A stretch of 64,000 bases of DNA from Rhodoferax sp. GW822-FHT02A01 (GTDB taxonomy: Bacteria; Pseudomonadota; Gammaproteobacteria; Burkholderiales; Burkholderiaceae_C): assembly GCF_038784515.1 (NCBI RefSeq), contig NZ_CP152376.1, positions 2,108,001-2,172,000 on the forward strand, written 5' to 3'. This document shows, piece after piece, positions 28,061 to 37,637 of the stretch. The notes under the pieces were generated by a model. The model did not search any database, was not told the origin of the DNA, and saw nothing but the letters and a program-made list of their open reading frames with translations. Position 1 is the first letter of the stretch. Each line of letters starts with the position of its first letter. Made by a program: the position numbers and the translations under genes.

Positions 28061-28924
28061 TCAGTAAGCGGATCCATTCAGCGCGGCGACAAGGGGCATG
28101 TCGGCATGTAGCGACTTCAGGGTACCCAATGCGGCTTGCAAAGCATCCAATCCGCCGCCCAATCTTGAAGCTAACTTACTTGGTAGTTCTTCAATATAGG
28201 CGTTGCCGGAGAACCCTATGTGCAATCGCTTGGCTATCTGATTTCCTGCAAAAACACAGGCAATGGAATCTGTATCCAATACTTCTGGGCCATACTGATG
28301 CCGGATGGTTTCCACTAGACTTTCCGAAAACCTCCACTTTTCAACCAACATGGCACCGACTTCGGAATGGTCCACACCGATGACTTGCCGCAAGGTCAGA
28401 TGCAAAGACTCCCCTTGTTCCTGACTCATATCTACCGCCATTCGAAACTCTTGTGGACTATAGAGAGCCAAGACAATTTTCCCAAAGTCGTGCAAGAGGC
28501 CTGCAATAAAACAATCAACTGGATCCACCTCTGGGCAACGATCGGCCAATTGCTTTGCTATACCTGCAGTGGTCAAAGAGTGCAGCAGATATTGCTGCAC
28601 GTCGAAGTCCGCTAGATTCTTGCGTGGCAGAACGCCCACTGCCGCAATGGCAAGTGCCAGATTCTTCACCGTGTTGAAACCCAAGTAGACAACCGCATGG
28701 TGAAGTGACGTAATCTTGGTGGGAATGCTGTAATAAGAAGAGTTCACTACGCGCAATATCTTGACGGTAATCACAGGATCTTTATCAATTACATGCACCA
28801 ACTCTTTTGGTGAGCAATTGATGTCCTGTGAGAGAGTGAGGACTTTTCGAACGCTCTGGGGAAATGCAGGCATTTCTTCAACGGCTTGGGCTAGCTTGTG
28901 GGCCAAAATGGGCGAAATGTCCAT
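28061..28924 (-). CDS. HDOD-domain signalling protein
   Basis: The 287-residue protein is an HDOD (degenerate HD) domain: MPAFPQSVRKVLTLSQD, then HVIDKDPVITVKILRVVNSSYY, AVVYLGFNTVKNLALAIA and GLLHDFGKIVLAL. Family members act as scaffold outputs in two-component and c-di-GMP pathways, and some affect motility and biofilm formation. The ATG at 28924 has AAGGAG six bases upstream and was chosen over an upstream start at 28969. It follows the histidine kinase 29052-30773 in the same direction, with a gap of 127 bases. Another HDOD protein of exactly 287 residues ends the divergent operon at 37637-38500. Confidence 0.88.
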   Translation of the reverse strand: MDISPILAHKLAQAVEEMPAFPQSVRKVLTLSQDINCSPKELVHVIDKDPVITVKILRVVNSSYYSIPTKITSLHHAVVYLGFNTVKNLALAIAAVGVLPRKNLADFDVQQYLLHSLTTAGIAKQLADRCPEVDPVDCFIAGLLHDFGKIVLALYSPQEFRMAVDMSQEQGESLHLTLRQVIGVDHSEVGAMLVEKWRFSESLVETIRHQYGPEVLDTDSIACVFAGNQIAKRLHIGFSGNAYIEELPSKLASRLGGGLDALQAALGTLKSLHADMPLVAALNGSAY

Positions 28925-29051
28925 TGACAACTCCTTCAAACTTATGGTTTTGCGAACACTGGAAAGCAAACTGCAAACCCAAAAAAGAGTAAAATTTTTT
29001 CGTCAGAAGGTGCGTCAAAGTCTTGAACAATCAGTTCAATCTTTTCTTGGC

Positions 29052-30773
29052 CTAACTCTCCGATGTGTGATGCATATGCATTGGCAAAGTAACTCGAAAA
29101 ACTGTGCCAATGCCAATTTGGCTACGTACGGAGATCTGGCCACCATGCTTCTGAACTATGCCATAGGACAGAGATAGCCCCAAGCCGGTGCCCTGACCAA
29201 TTGCTTTAGTCGTAAAGAATGGTTCGAAAATGCGTCCAATGTTCTCAGCCTGAATTCCAACGCCGGTATCCTGAACTTCCACCCAAACGCTTTCTTGGTC
29301 AGCGCCTGTTCGCAATGTAATGGTACCTTGGCTCGGGATGGCTTGGATAGCATTGACTATCAGATTGAGAAAAACCTGGTTGAGTTCTGCTGGCAGACAT
29401 TCAATCTCTGGAATATTGGCATATTCTTTCAACACTTCAACTTTGTCATTTAGCTCACTGCGTACCATATTGATGGTGGTGTCCAGTCCATGCTCCAGAT
29501 TGGCCATCTGTAGGCCTGAGCTGTCAACATGAGAGAAATCTTTCAGGTCTTGCACAATGCGTTTGACGCGTTGCATACCGTCCATAGATTCATTGAGAAG
29601 GTTCGCAACATCCTCTCGCAAGAAGAGGATATCTATTGTTTTCTTTAACGCCAGGATCTTTGCACGGGTTTCCTCTGCCAATTCGCCTTCCTTGGATTCA
29701 TAGCAAGACAAGATGTCGAGTAGATCGGCAACATAACCTTTAAAAGTTCCCAGGTTGGAAATGACAAAACCGATTGGGTTGTTTATCTCGTGGGCGACGC
29801 CAGCTGCTAGCTGCCCGATGGCGGCCATCTTCTCCGATTGGAGTAGCTGGCTCTGCGTCTGCTCCAGCTTCTTGATAACGTCAGCCAGCCGTGCACGCTC
29901 TTGTTCTAGGGTTAAGTTTGTGGTGTACAACTTTTGGCGATCATTCATGAATAGTTCAACGGCGCGCGCCATTTGGCCTATTTCGTCACCACCGGTAACT
30001 GGCACTTGCGCCTGTGCCGTCTGACCATCATCCAGTCGCAGATAGTGGCTGACTTGTAACAGTCGACCTACCACGTGCTGACCTAAGAAAAGGTGGGAGA
30101 TAAGCCATGAAAGAATCAGACTGCAGACAAGCAATACCAAGACCCAGCGCAGTCGAACTTGTGCGGATTCGGTCAAATGGGTAACCGCATTGCGGTAGTC
30201 CTGGGTCAGTCGCAATGACAATGCCTGTGCCGAGTCGGCCATTGAACTGGATTGCCGCTGAAGCTCACCTTTGAAGTATTGCAAATTGACTTCCTGCGCG
30301 TTGCGATCTTGCGTTCGCGGTAGCGTGTCTGAAGCTCCGGCCAGCAATGTCGTGTCTTGCAGGCTAGCAACAATGTTGGCGGTATTGCGAAAGAGTTGTG
30401 CAGACTGATGTAGCGCCAAAATTGAAACATCGTCGCTGCCGGTTACCAACTGCTGCACAAGTCCATCCAGCAAATCCAATTGTTGCCCAATCCCCGCGTA
30501 GCGCTCACGTAGCTCCTCTTGCGACGTGGCACTCAGCATCTGGCCGGAGGTTCGTTCAATCAGCAAAGCACGTTCAACCACGTTTTGCGCCTGCTGCATA
30601 CGCGACAAGCGGTCGCCGGCCAATTGCTGGGTACTCTCGATCGTATCTCGCAGTGTATAGATGGCAGTCAGCCCGGCGGCAACAAAAAGCAGCGTCAGAG
30701 ACGACAAGGCCAATATGAACTGACTGCGCAACGAATGCGGCAGGGCGGAACGTTGCAGGCGAAAGCTGAACAT
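29052..30773 (-). CDS. Membrane histidine kinase, HAMP and HATPase
   Basis: The 573-residue protein has TM1 near residues 18-38, a helical periplasmic sensor of about 190 residues and TM2 near 225-245. A HAMP domain (GGDEIGQMARAVELFMNDRQ), a coiled coil and a histidine kinase core follow, with the H-box [13 protein letters not shown], the N-box LNLIVNAIQAI, the G1 box DTGVGI and the G2 box [11 protein letters not shown]. No receiver is attached. The ATG at 30773 lies 10 bases after the stop of the binding-protein gene, so the two form a sensing pair; the frame continues upstream but would overlap that gene. The core is closely related to the kinase at 32485-33990. Confidence 0.88.
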   Translation of the reverse strand: MFSFRLQRSALPHSLRSQFILALSSLTLLFVAAGLTAIYTLRDTIESTQQLAGDRLSRMQQAQNVVERALLIERTSGQMLSATSQEELRERYAGIGQQLDLLDGLVQQLVTGSDDVSILALHQSAQLFRNTANIVASLQDTTLLAGASDTLPRTQDRNAQEVNLQYFKGELQRQSSSMADSAQALSLRLTQDYRNAVTHLTESAQVRLRWVLVLLVCSLILSWLISHLFLGQHVVGRLLQVSHYLRLDDGQTAQAQVPVTGGDEIGQMARAVELFMNDRQKLYTTNLTLEQERARLADVIKKLEQTQSQLLQSEKMAAIGQLAAGVAHEINNPIGFVISNLGTFKGYVADLLDILSCYESKEGELAEETRAKILALKKTIDILFLREDVANLLNESMDGMQRVKRIVQDLKDFSHVDSSGLQMANLEHGLDTTINMVRSELNDKVEVLKEYANIPEIECLPAELNQVFLNLIVNAIQAIPSQGTITLRTGADQESVWVEVQDTGVGIQAENIGRIFEPFFTTKAIGQGTGLGLSLSYGIVQKHGGQISVRSQIGIGTVFRVTLPMHMHHTSES

Positions 30774-30783
30774 CAAGGCCGTT

Positions 30784-31974
30784 TTATGGCTTCCAAATCT
30801 GCCGGTAGATATCGCGATATCCATTGTCCGGGTCATACTGGAAACGTGCACCGCCATCAACATTGATATTGTTGGAATTGACCAGATGCACAGGGATCAC
30901 GTAGCCGCTTGCCGCCTGATGCTGCATCAGACGATTCAATTCATCAACCAACTGCCACCCGTGCAAGTTCAGAGGTTCAGCGACGGTGACAGTTTGGAAC
31001 GCCTTGGCTCGGATGCGCATGAAGGCGGCAGAGCTTCCGTCACCAGCAGAGAGCAGGCTGATGGAGTCATTGGGCAATCCAGCCTTGATCAGCTCGGGCA
31101 CCACATAATCGAAATAGATGTCATTGATCGCCAGAGCGTGGGTCCAGCGTTTGCCAAATTGGCTGAGCAGGTTGCGGGTAACCGCAGGCATTTGTTCGGC
31201 GCTCTTGGATATTGCGACGTCCTGGATTCCGAGCAAAGTACATTGCTCGCAGGCACGGATTACGTCGGCCATTGCGTTGGCCTTGGCCATTGCGATTTCG
31301 AAGTTCGAATCCGTAAAGATCACAACGCCAGCGTGGTCTTTCGTTGAAATAACTGCGGCCATGGCACTGATGCGGGCAACTTCCAACGGATCGGTGGAAA
31401 CGTTCATGGCAATGGGACTATTGACCACGGGACCGGCTTTGGCACTGACGTGCCAACCTACGATGGGTATTCCCAGTGAGGAAAACGGCCGCACCAGCGG
31501 GCCCATGACCTTTGCATCGGTGCCTACCAGAATAAGACCGTCCGGCTTTGAGGCCAGGGCTTCTGCGGCTGCTTTTGCTCTGCCAGAGGGACTTCCAGCG
31601 GAGTCAAAAACCTTGACGTTCCATTTAAGCGATCTGACAGCTTCCTGAACGCCTTGTGCAACTCCGAGGATTCCGCCATTGCGAAGATCGTCGCAGATGA
31701 TCGCTAGATTTTTCTGGGTGGCACCGGTTGGTCCTGTGCGCGGACCGTTCCAGGAAGGGGTTGGCGTGCTGGCGGTAGCGACGCTTTGACGCATTGCAGC
31801 AACCGAAGGCACTACAGCCGCGGGCGACTCTGACTTAGGCGTCTGGGCAATAGCGGACACGGGGCAGAGACAGGCAAGTAATGAACAAAGGCCAATATAG
31901 GGAAACCCGCGTAAGACTCGACGCAGAAACGAGTGCCTAAGCGACACGCCGGTGTTGGCACTAGGATTGTTCAT
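30784..31974 (-). CDS. Periplasmic binding protein (type I fold) paired with a histidine kinase
   Basis: After a long N-region and a signal peptide (GLCSLLACLCPVSAIAQ), the mature protein has a linker rich in A, P and S and a type I periplasmic-binding fold: LAIICDDLRNGGILGVAQGV, DGLILVGTDAKVMGPLV, IPIVGWHVSAKAGPVVNSPI, then HALAINDIYFDYVVPELI and SAGDGSSAAFMRI. It resembles sugar or autoinducer-2-type receptors. With no transporter genes nearby and a membrane kinase starting 10 bases downstream, it most likely acts as the ligand-sensing subunit of that kinase, as LuxP does for LuxQ. The start is set at ATG 31974; 32010 is also in frame. The ligand is unknown. Confidence 0.8.
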   Translation of the reverse strand: MNNPSANTGVSLRHSFLRRVLRGFPYIGLCSLLACLCPVSAIAQTPKSESPAAVVPSVAAMRQSVATASTPTPSWNGPRTGPTGATQKNLAIICDDLRNGGILGVAQGVQEAVRSLKWNVKVFDSAGSPSGRAKAAAEALASKPDGLILVGTDAKVMGPLVRPFSSLGIPIVGWHVSAKAGPVVNSPIAMNVSTDPLEVARISAMAAVISTKDHAGVVIFTDSNFEIAMAKANAMADVIRACEQCTLLGIQDVAISKSAEQMPAVTRNLLSQFGKRWTHALAINDIYFDYVVPELIKAGLPNDSISLLSAGDGSSAAFMRIRAKAFQTVTVAEPLNLHGWQLVDELNRLMQHQAASGYVIPVHLVNSNNINVDGGARFQYDPDNGYRDIYRQIWKP

Positions 31975-32484
31975 GCTTGGAATGTTGAACGCCTTCAATG
32001 TCGCTGTCAATGCAGGTATCTACACCCCTGTCGCAACACTAGCGCGGCTTTGTTGAGCTGAGGCAGACGCAGGATAGGACTCGACACGTGCTGTAGGCCT
32101 ATCCATTGCGGTACCTGGTTTTTACATGCGAGCAAGCAACTGTGAATGGGCTGTCGCAACCTCGAATAGATTTACCCGCCTCAGGAAACGCAATTGTGCC
32201 TCCAGCTGTTGAACTGACACACGAAGGGAGAAGCTATCGAAGAATGAATTTTGCAAATTGTTCATTTGGTGATTCGGTTCTCACCTTCGATTTGAAGTAA
32301 GGCCGACTGCAGGATGAAAGCCAAATTTGATTAAATGTGAATCGCATTCTGTCGCAAAGTTCTCGCGTTTCCTTTGGCAATTGAGTACTATCAAGCGATG
32401 GGACTTGGCTCTTTGTGAATTGCAATTGCGATGCAATTACCAAATTGGCTGCTGGTAACGTCATGTGTATTTGAAGGACAGGCT
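31975..32484. promoter_or_regulatory. Divergent promoter region between two kinase operons
   Basis: About 510 bases separate the binding protein-kinase-HDOD genes (minus strand) from the kinase-HD-GYP-EAL-HDOD operon (plus strand). Both promoters must lie here. I recognise no gene; no strong consensus operator stands out by eye. Confidence 0.4.
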
Positions 32485-33990
32485 ATGGACCAACCCGGAA
32501 CCGCTACAACGAGTGTTACACGGGGACTTGATGCGTTGGACCCGGCTGATTTTTTTGACGGTAGTCCAATAGCAACATTCGTTGTCAATTCCAGGCACCT
32601 TGTTACGCACTACAACCAAGCCTGTGCCACTCTGCTTGGAGTTCCCGCCGAATCCGTCATAGGAACCAGCGATCTGGGAAAGATACTGTATGGAGTTGAT
32701 AGACCCATCATGGCTGATCTGATAGTGGATGGGTCCATGGAAAGCATTGTTGCCGATTTGTATGAGAATCGATATCGAAATTCCCTGGTCATTCCTGATG
32801 CATATGAAGCAGAAGGATTCTTTCCTAATCTCGGCACGTCTGGCCGCTGGCTGTTTTTCACCGCCGCACCACTAAGAGACGAAGATGGAGTCGTTGTTGG
32901 GGCCATTGAAACACTTCAGGATATTACGGAGCGCAAGGTTGCTGAATCAGCATTGATGAAGGCCCAGCTGGAAGTTGAAGACATGGTGACGCAGCGCACC
33001 GCCCAACTTGCCGAAGTCAATGATGCTTTGAGACAAGATGTAGTGCGTCGTGAGTCGGTAGAGTTGGAACTGCTGAATCGGAATTTGGAACTGAGCGCCC
33101 TCAATGACAAACTTTCAACAGCTCAAGAACACCTGGTGCAGTCAGAGAAGCTTGCATCCATTGGATTGCTTGCGGCAGGGGTGGCGCATGAAATCAATAA
33201 TCCAATCGGATACGTATTCTCCAATTTCGGAATGCTGGAAGAATATCTGGAGAAATTATTTCAGATGTTGCGAGCATATGAAATGGCATGTGACGTGCAG
33301 ATTGCACCGGAGGCGTTGCGAGCACTGCAAGCCAAGAAACTGGAAATGGAGATTGATTTTTTGAAAGAAGATATTCCGAATCTGATGAGGGAGTCCAAAG
33401 AAGGTATTGCAAGAGTGCGAAAGATTGTGCAAGACCTAAAAGACTTCTCGCACGTGGATGCTAAACCGCAATGGCAATTTGCCGATCTCAACCGAGGAAT
33501 TGAGTCTACGCTGAACGTGGTGAACAACGAAGTCAAGTACAAGGCAGATGTCGTAAAGGAATATGGCGACATTCCGGAAGTTCAGTGCATGCCGTCTGAA
33601 ATAAATCAGGTTGTCATGAATCTGGTTGTCAATGCCGCGCACGCGATTGGTCCCAATCGAGGAAAAATATACATTCGATCTGGTGTAGGCAATGCCAAGC
33701 TTCAAGGCGCAGCCGATCTCAAGATCGATAACAGTGTTTGGATAGAAATAGCGGATACAGGTAGTGGTATTCCAAAGGATGTCGTACCACGGATATTCGA
33801 TCCATTTTTCACGACTAAACCTGTGGGCAAGGGCACAGGTCTTGGACTTTCACTGTCTTATGGAATCATTCAGAAACACCACGGAAGAATTGAAGTAGAT
33901 ACTGAAGTTGGAAAGGGAACAACCTTCCGCATTACGTTGCCACTGGTGCAGAGTGATCAGGTTGTCCAGTCCAAGGAGACCAAGCAGTGA
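32485..33990 (+). CDS. Soluble PAS histidine kinase
   Basis: The 501-residue protein has one PAS domain (about residues 20-150, ending in [12 protein letters not shown]), a long coiled coil (about 155-215) and a kinase core. The core has the H-box [13 protein letters not shown], the N-box [17 protein letters not shown] and [11 protein letters not shown]. It has no membrane segment. Start ATG 32485 has AAGGA about 12 bases upstream. The stop overlaps the next gene (TGATG), so the adjacent HD-GYP response regulator is its likely phosphorylation target. Its catalytic core matches that of the divergent membrane kinase at 29052-30773, down to the segment between the H and N boxes ([15 protein letters not shown] against [15 protein letters not shown]). 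Confidence 0.9.
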   Translation: MDQPGTATTSVTRGLDALDPADFFDGSPIATFVVNSRHLVTHYNQACATLLGVPAESVIGTSDLGKILYGVDRPIMADLIVDGSMESIVADLYENRYRNSLVIPDAYEAEGFFPNLGTSGRWLFFTAAPLRDEDGVVVGAIETLQDITERKVAESALMKAQLEVEDMVTQRTAQLAEVNDALRQDVVRRESVELELLNRNLELSALNDKLSTAQEHLVQSEKLASIGLLAAGVAHEINNPIGYVFSNFGMLEEYLEKLFQMLRAYEMACDVQIAPEALRALQAKKLEMEIDFLKEDIPNLMRESKEGIARVRKIVQDLKDFSHVDAKPQWQFADLNRGIESTLNVVNNEVKYKADVVKEYGDIPEVQCMPSEINQVVMNLVVNAAHAIGPNRGKIYIRSGVGNAKLQGAADLKIDNSVWIEIADTGSGIPKDVVPRIFDPFFTTKPVGKGTGLGLSLSYGIIQKHHGRIEVDTEVGKGTTFRITLPLVQSDQVVQSKETKQ

Positions 33991-35291
33991 TGTTGGAATC
34001 CACGGTATCAGTTCCGATGAATATATTGTGCGTTGATGACGAGATGAATATATTGTCGTCACTAAGACGGTTGCTGCGTCCCCATGGGTTTCAGATTTTT
34101 ACGGCTGAAAGTGGTGTGGCCGGAATCGGCATCCTGGAATCAAATGCCATTGATTTGGTTATTTCAGACATGCGAATGCCAGAAATGGATGGTGCGCATT
34201 TCCTGGAAATAGTGCGGGGTCGGTGGCCGGACACCACGCGTTTGCTCCTGACGGGCTATGCAGATGTGGACGACATCATGAGTTCGGTCAATCGTGGCGA
34301 GATCTACCGCTACATTACCAAGCCTTGGAATGACCACGATTTGATATTAATTGTCAAACAAGCTCTGGAACGAAAGGCCTTGGAGCTGCAAAAGCGTCAG
34401 CTGGAAAAGCAGATTGCAGCACAGAATGAAGAGCTCAAAGTTCTCAATGCAGGGCTAGAAGTGCGGGTTCAGGAACGTACCGCAGAGCTGCAGGTGGCGC
34501 ACGCAAAGCTGAAGAGCAACTACCTCAATTCCATCAAGGTTTTTTCCAGTCTCATGGAATTGCGTGGACGCAGTCTTTCGGGACATTCGCGTCAGGTCGC
34601 AGATTTGGCTAGACGCACTGCAGTGACCATGGGTTTGAATGAAAAGCAGCAGCAGGAAATTTTTGTCGCGGGTCTCCTGCATGACATTGGACTGATCGGA
34701 TTGGCGGACAGCATTCTTACTCGCCCGGTGGGCCGCCTTACAGAAGAGGAGATGTTGCAGTATCGACGTCACCCGGCTTGGGGGGAACAAGCGCTTCTCT
34801 CACAGGAGGATATGCAGGGAGTAGCGAGCCTCATTCGCTGGCACCACGAGCGGCACGATGGAAAAGGGTTTCCTGATGGACTGGCAGGTGACCGTATCCC
34901 CCTGTCCGCGGCCATATTGATTGTGGTTGAAGCTTATATGGACATGCAGTCCGGGAATTTGAGCACATCGAAACTCACGGCGGCTGAGGCTCGTTCGATG
35001 ATTTTGCATGGACGTGGCAATCAGTTCAATCCGGAAGTGGTGGACGTCTTTTTGCAGGTATTGATTAAAGCCACTCCCAACAACGAAGTTGCTTCGGTGG
35101 TACTTGGTGTTGATGAGCTGCGTCCTGGTATGGTCGTTGCCAAGGACCTGACTACCCGAGATGGAATCGTTTTGCTGAGTGCGGAACACGTATTGACCGA
35201 AAAGTTGATATCGCTGCTGCGCCAGCGAGAATCAAAGGACGAAGAAGAGTTGCGTGTGGCGATTAAATTGACATCGCGAGCTAAGTCGTAA
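33990..35291 (+). CDS. Response regulator with HD-GYP output domain
   Basis: The 433-residue protein has an N-terminal receiver (VDDE at about 16, phospho-acceptor in ISDMRMPEMDG, LLLTGYAD, TKPW), a coiled coil (about 120-170) and an HD-GYP domain. The domain keeps LLHDIGLIG and HHERHDGKGFPDGL, so the GYP triplet reads GFP. HD-GYP enzymes hydrolyse c-di-GMP to GMP or pGpG; the tyrosine-to-phenylalanine change need not abolish this. Architecture resembles RpfG. It overlaps the upstream kinase gene and ends 2 bases before the EAL-REC gene, so it is in the same operon. Confidence 0.9.
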   Translation: MLESTVSVPMNILCVDDEMNILSSLRRLLRPHGFQIFTAESGVAGIGILESNAIDLVISDMRMPEMDGAHFLEIVRGRWPDTTRLLLTGYADVDDIMSSVNRGEIYRYITKPWNDHDLILIVKQALERKALELQKRQLEKQIAAQNEELKVLNAGLEVRVQERTAELQVAHAKLKSNYLNSIKVFSSLMELRGRSLSGHSRQVADLARRTAVTMGLNEKQQQEIFVAGLLHDIGLIGLADSILTRPVGRLTEEEMLQYRRHPAWGEQALLSQEDMQGVASLIRWHHERHDGKGFPDGLAGDRIPLSAAILIVVEAYMDMQSGNLSTSKLTAAEARSMILHGRGNQFNPEVVDVFLQVLIKATPNNEVASVVLGVDELRPGMVVAKDLTTRDGIVLLSAEHVLTEKLISLLRQRESKDEEELRVAIKLTSRAKS

Positions 35292-35293
35292 CC

Positions 35294-37456
35294 ATGAACG
35301 AATTGAATCTAACGCCAACAGGTGAGCCAGGGCGCATCCATGGAATCGATGCCCTGACTGGGCTGCCCGGGCGAGAAGGCTTGCTTAGGCGTGTCAATGA
35401 GCTTCAGGCAGATTCCCAAGCCGCCTTGATATGCATCGATCTGGATCAACTGTCGGCGCTAAATGAAACTTTGGGATTGTCTGCTGGAGATGTGCTGCTG
35501 GTAGAGGCAGCACATCGCATTGCCAAATATGCAAAGTCTGAGGACTATCTGGTGCGCTACGGAGGTGACAAGTTCGGGCTATTACTTACCTCTCAAACAG
35601 TGCCCAGTCAAATTGAACAAATTGCAACTGCTTTAATCGAGGCCCTTCGTCACCCCTATCTCATAGCCGGAAGGGAGGTCTACCTGGGAGCAAGCATTGG
35701 CTTGGCCTTTCAACAAAGTCATGCCGTGGCGCATGAGAGCCCTGATGGCCCTCAACTCCAGTATTCATTGCTACGACACGCCGAAGCTGCATTGGCCCGT
35801 GCAAAATTGACATCGCGTGGCAGTTGGATATCGTACGCGCCCGATATGAATCGCAACTTTAGCGGACGATTGAATCTGGAGTCCGAACTCTACCAGGCCA
35901 TAGAACTGCATCAATTTCTTGTTTACTACCAACCCAAGGCTTCGTGCAAAACCGGAGAAATAAGTGGTTTTGAAGCATTGATACGCTGGCAGCATCCAGA
36001 AAAAGGTGTAATCCTTCCATCGGAATTCATCCCAACCTTAGAAAACACGGGGCTTATTGAGCGAGTCGGCGCCTGGGTGCTTCGCGCGGCGTGCCAGCAG
36101 CTCAAGGATTGGGATGCGTTTGATTTTGAGCGTCTGAAAATGGCCGTGAATGTTTCACTGCGCCAACTTAATGATCCTCTGTTTCCAGAATTGGTAGCCA
36201 CCATTTTGGCCGATACGGGCCTTACCGCAGATCGACTGGAGCTGGAGCTAACTGAAAGCATGCTCATGCACGATGTGATTCGTACGGAATCCCAGCTGTT
36301 CCGACTGAAGAAAATCGGCGTCAAATTGTCCATTGACGATTTCGGTACGGGATACTCCAGTCTGGCTTATTTGAAAAGACTGCCTATCGATACAGTCAAA
36401 GTGGACCGAGCGTTTGTGCAGGACATCACGACCGACCCGGACGACGCTTCGATTACACGGGCCATCATCAGCATGGCACATAGTTTGAAGATGGCTGTGG
36501 TTGCGGAGGGGATCGAGACGGATGCGCAGTTGTCCACTCTCATTAATCAGCATTGCGACATGGTACAGGGATACTTCATTGGGAAGCCCATGCCTTCACA
36601 CGATGCTCTTGCGCTACTCCAATCTGGTTGGGTTCTAGCGGCATCAACTTTAGGTAGACCCGCCAAAACCAGAACATTGCTGCTGGTAGATGACGAAGAC
36701 AGCATCTTATCGGCGCTGAAGAGGCTATTGCGCCGAGAAGGCTATCGTATTTTGAGTGCAAATTCTGGCGCACAGGGTTTGGAGATCCTGGCTGCCAACG
36801 ATGTGGACGTCATCGTTTCCGATCAACGAATGCCAAACATGACAGGTGAAGAGTTTCTGCGTCGGACCAAAGACCTGTACCCAGAAACCATGCGCTTGGT
36901 TCTGTCAGGTTACGCGGACATGGAGTCGATAACCAATGCAATCAATCAAGGTGCCATTTACAAATTCATGAGTAAACCGTGGGATGAGCAGCTATTGAGA
37001 GAGTGTATAGCAGAGGCCTTTCGACATAAGGAGATGAGTGACGAAAACCATCGCCTGACCGCGGAGGTGGCATCCAAGAATCAAGAACTTCTCTTCAAAA
37101 ACCAAACTCTTGCGAGGTTACTTGACGAACAATCGCATCAGTCCGTTGTGGGATTGGCTGCGCTGTCCGCGTCGCAGGAAACCTTGCACTGGATTCCGGT
37201 ACCCATTGTTGGAGTGGATTCCGAAGGGTTGATTGTTCTGCGCAATGCCGCCTTTGCAGAACTCAATTTCCAGTCAGACATTGCAAGCTTGCTGCTTCCC
37301 AAGCTACCTGCATGGCCAAATGGATCTGCTCATCAGTTCGAACTGATTGACGCCAACGGTGCGGGCTGGCGCGTCGTGGGCCGTCACCTGGTAACACAAA
37401 AGCAACACAGAGGCACTGTGTTTGCCTTCCTTTCTATAAATGACCGCCATGAATGA
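35294..37456 (+). CDS. EAL phosphodiesterase with degenerate GGDEF and C-terminal receiver
   Basis: The 720-residue protein runs GGDEF-like (1-170), EAL (about 190-435), receiver (about 455-575), coiled coil, then a PAS-like tail. The GGDEF signature is RYGGDKF: the catalytic glutamate is lysine, so cyclase activity should be lost and the domain may only bind GTP. The EAL domain is complete (FEALIRWQHP, LELTESML, DDFGTGYSS, TVKVDRAFV, EGIETDAQ). The receiver has VDDEDS, SDQRMPNMTG and LSGYAD, and its TLLLVDDEDSILSALKRLLRRE segment is nearly identical to one in the protein at 38559. Regulation by the operon kinase through this receiver is likely. It starts 2 bases after the HD-GYP gene. Confidence 0.9.
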   Translation: MNELNLTPTGEPGRIHGIDALTGLPGREGLLRRVNELQADSQAALICIDLDQLSALNETLGLSAGDVLLVEAAHRIAKYAKSEDYLVRYGGDKFGLLLTSQTVPSQIEQIATALIEALRHPYLIAGREVYLGASIGLAFQQSHAVAHESPDGPQLQYSLLRHAEAALARAKLTSRGSWISYAPDMNRNFSGRLNLESELYQAIELHQFLVYYQPKASCKTGEISGFEALIRWQHPEKGVILPSEFIPTLENTGLIERVGAWVLRAACQQLKDWDAFDFERLKMAVNVSLRQLNDPLFPELVATILADTGLTADRLELELTESMLMHDVIRTESQLFRLKKIGVKLSIDDFGTGYSSLAYLKRLPIDTVKVDRAFVQDITTDPDDASITRAIISMAHSLKMAVVAEGIETDAQLSTLINQHCDMVQGYFIGKPMPSHDALALLQSGWVLAASTLGRPAKTRTLLLVDDEDSILSALKRLLRREGYRILSANSGAQGLEILAANDVDVIVSDQRMPNMTGEEFLRRTKDLYPETMRLVLSGYADMESITNAINQGAIYKFMSKPWDEQLLRECIAEAFRHKEMSDENHRLTAEVASKNQELLFKNQTLARLLDEQSHQSVVGLAALSASQETLHWIPVPIVGVDSEGLIVLRNAAFAELNFQSDIASLLLPKLPAWPNGSAHQFELIDANGAGWRVVGRHLVTQKQHRGTVFAFLSINDRHE

Positions 37457-37637
37457 TTCTGAGAGCAAAGCGATTACAGATCTTTCGGAATTGGCTTCCC
37501 TACCTGAAGTTAGGAGTGACGAAGCCGGTCCGTCTACAGATCAAATCGAATTTCGATTTCGACTCGCTGGTACGGGGTCCGCAAGCACATCTTTGATGAA
37601 TGCTTTGACCGTGTACCTAACTCAGTTGAGGTCTTGA
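37449..37637 (+). CDS. Small ORF inside the kinase-HDOD operon
   Basis: This 62-codon frame begins with an ATG that overlaps the end of the EAL-REC gene by 8 bases, and its TGA overlaps the ATG of the HDOD gene by one base (TGATG). Such tight packing on both sides is typical of genuine operon genes. The product is acidic at the N-terminus (MNDSESKAITDLSELASLPE) with a short predicted strand-helix at the end; no family is recognised. It could be a small adaptor, or simply a translated spacer that couples the two neighbours. Confidence 0.45.
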   Translation: MNDSESKAITDLSELASLPEVRSDEAGPSTDQIEFRFRLAGTGSASTSLMNALTVYLTQLRS

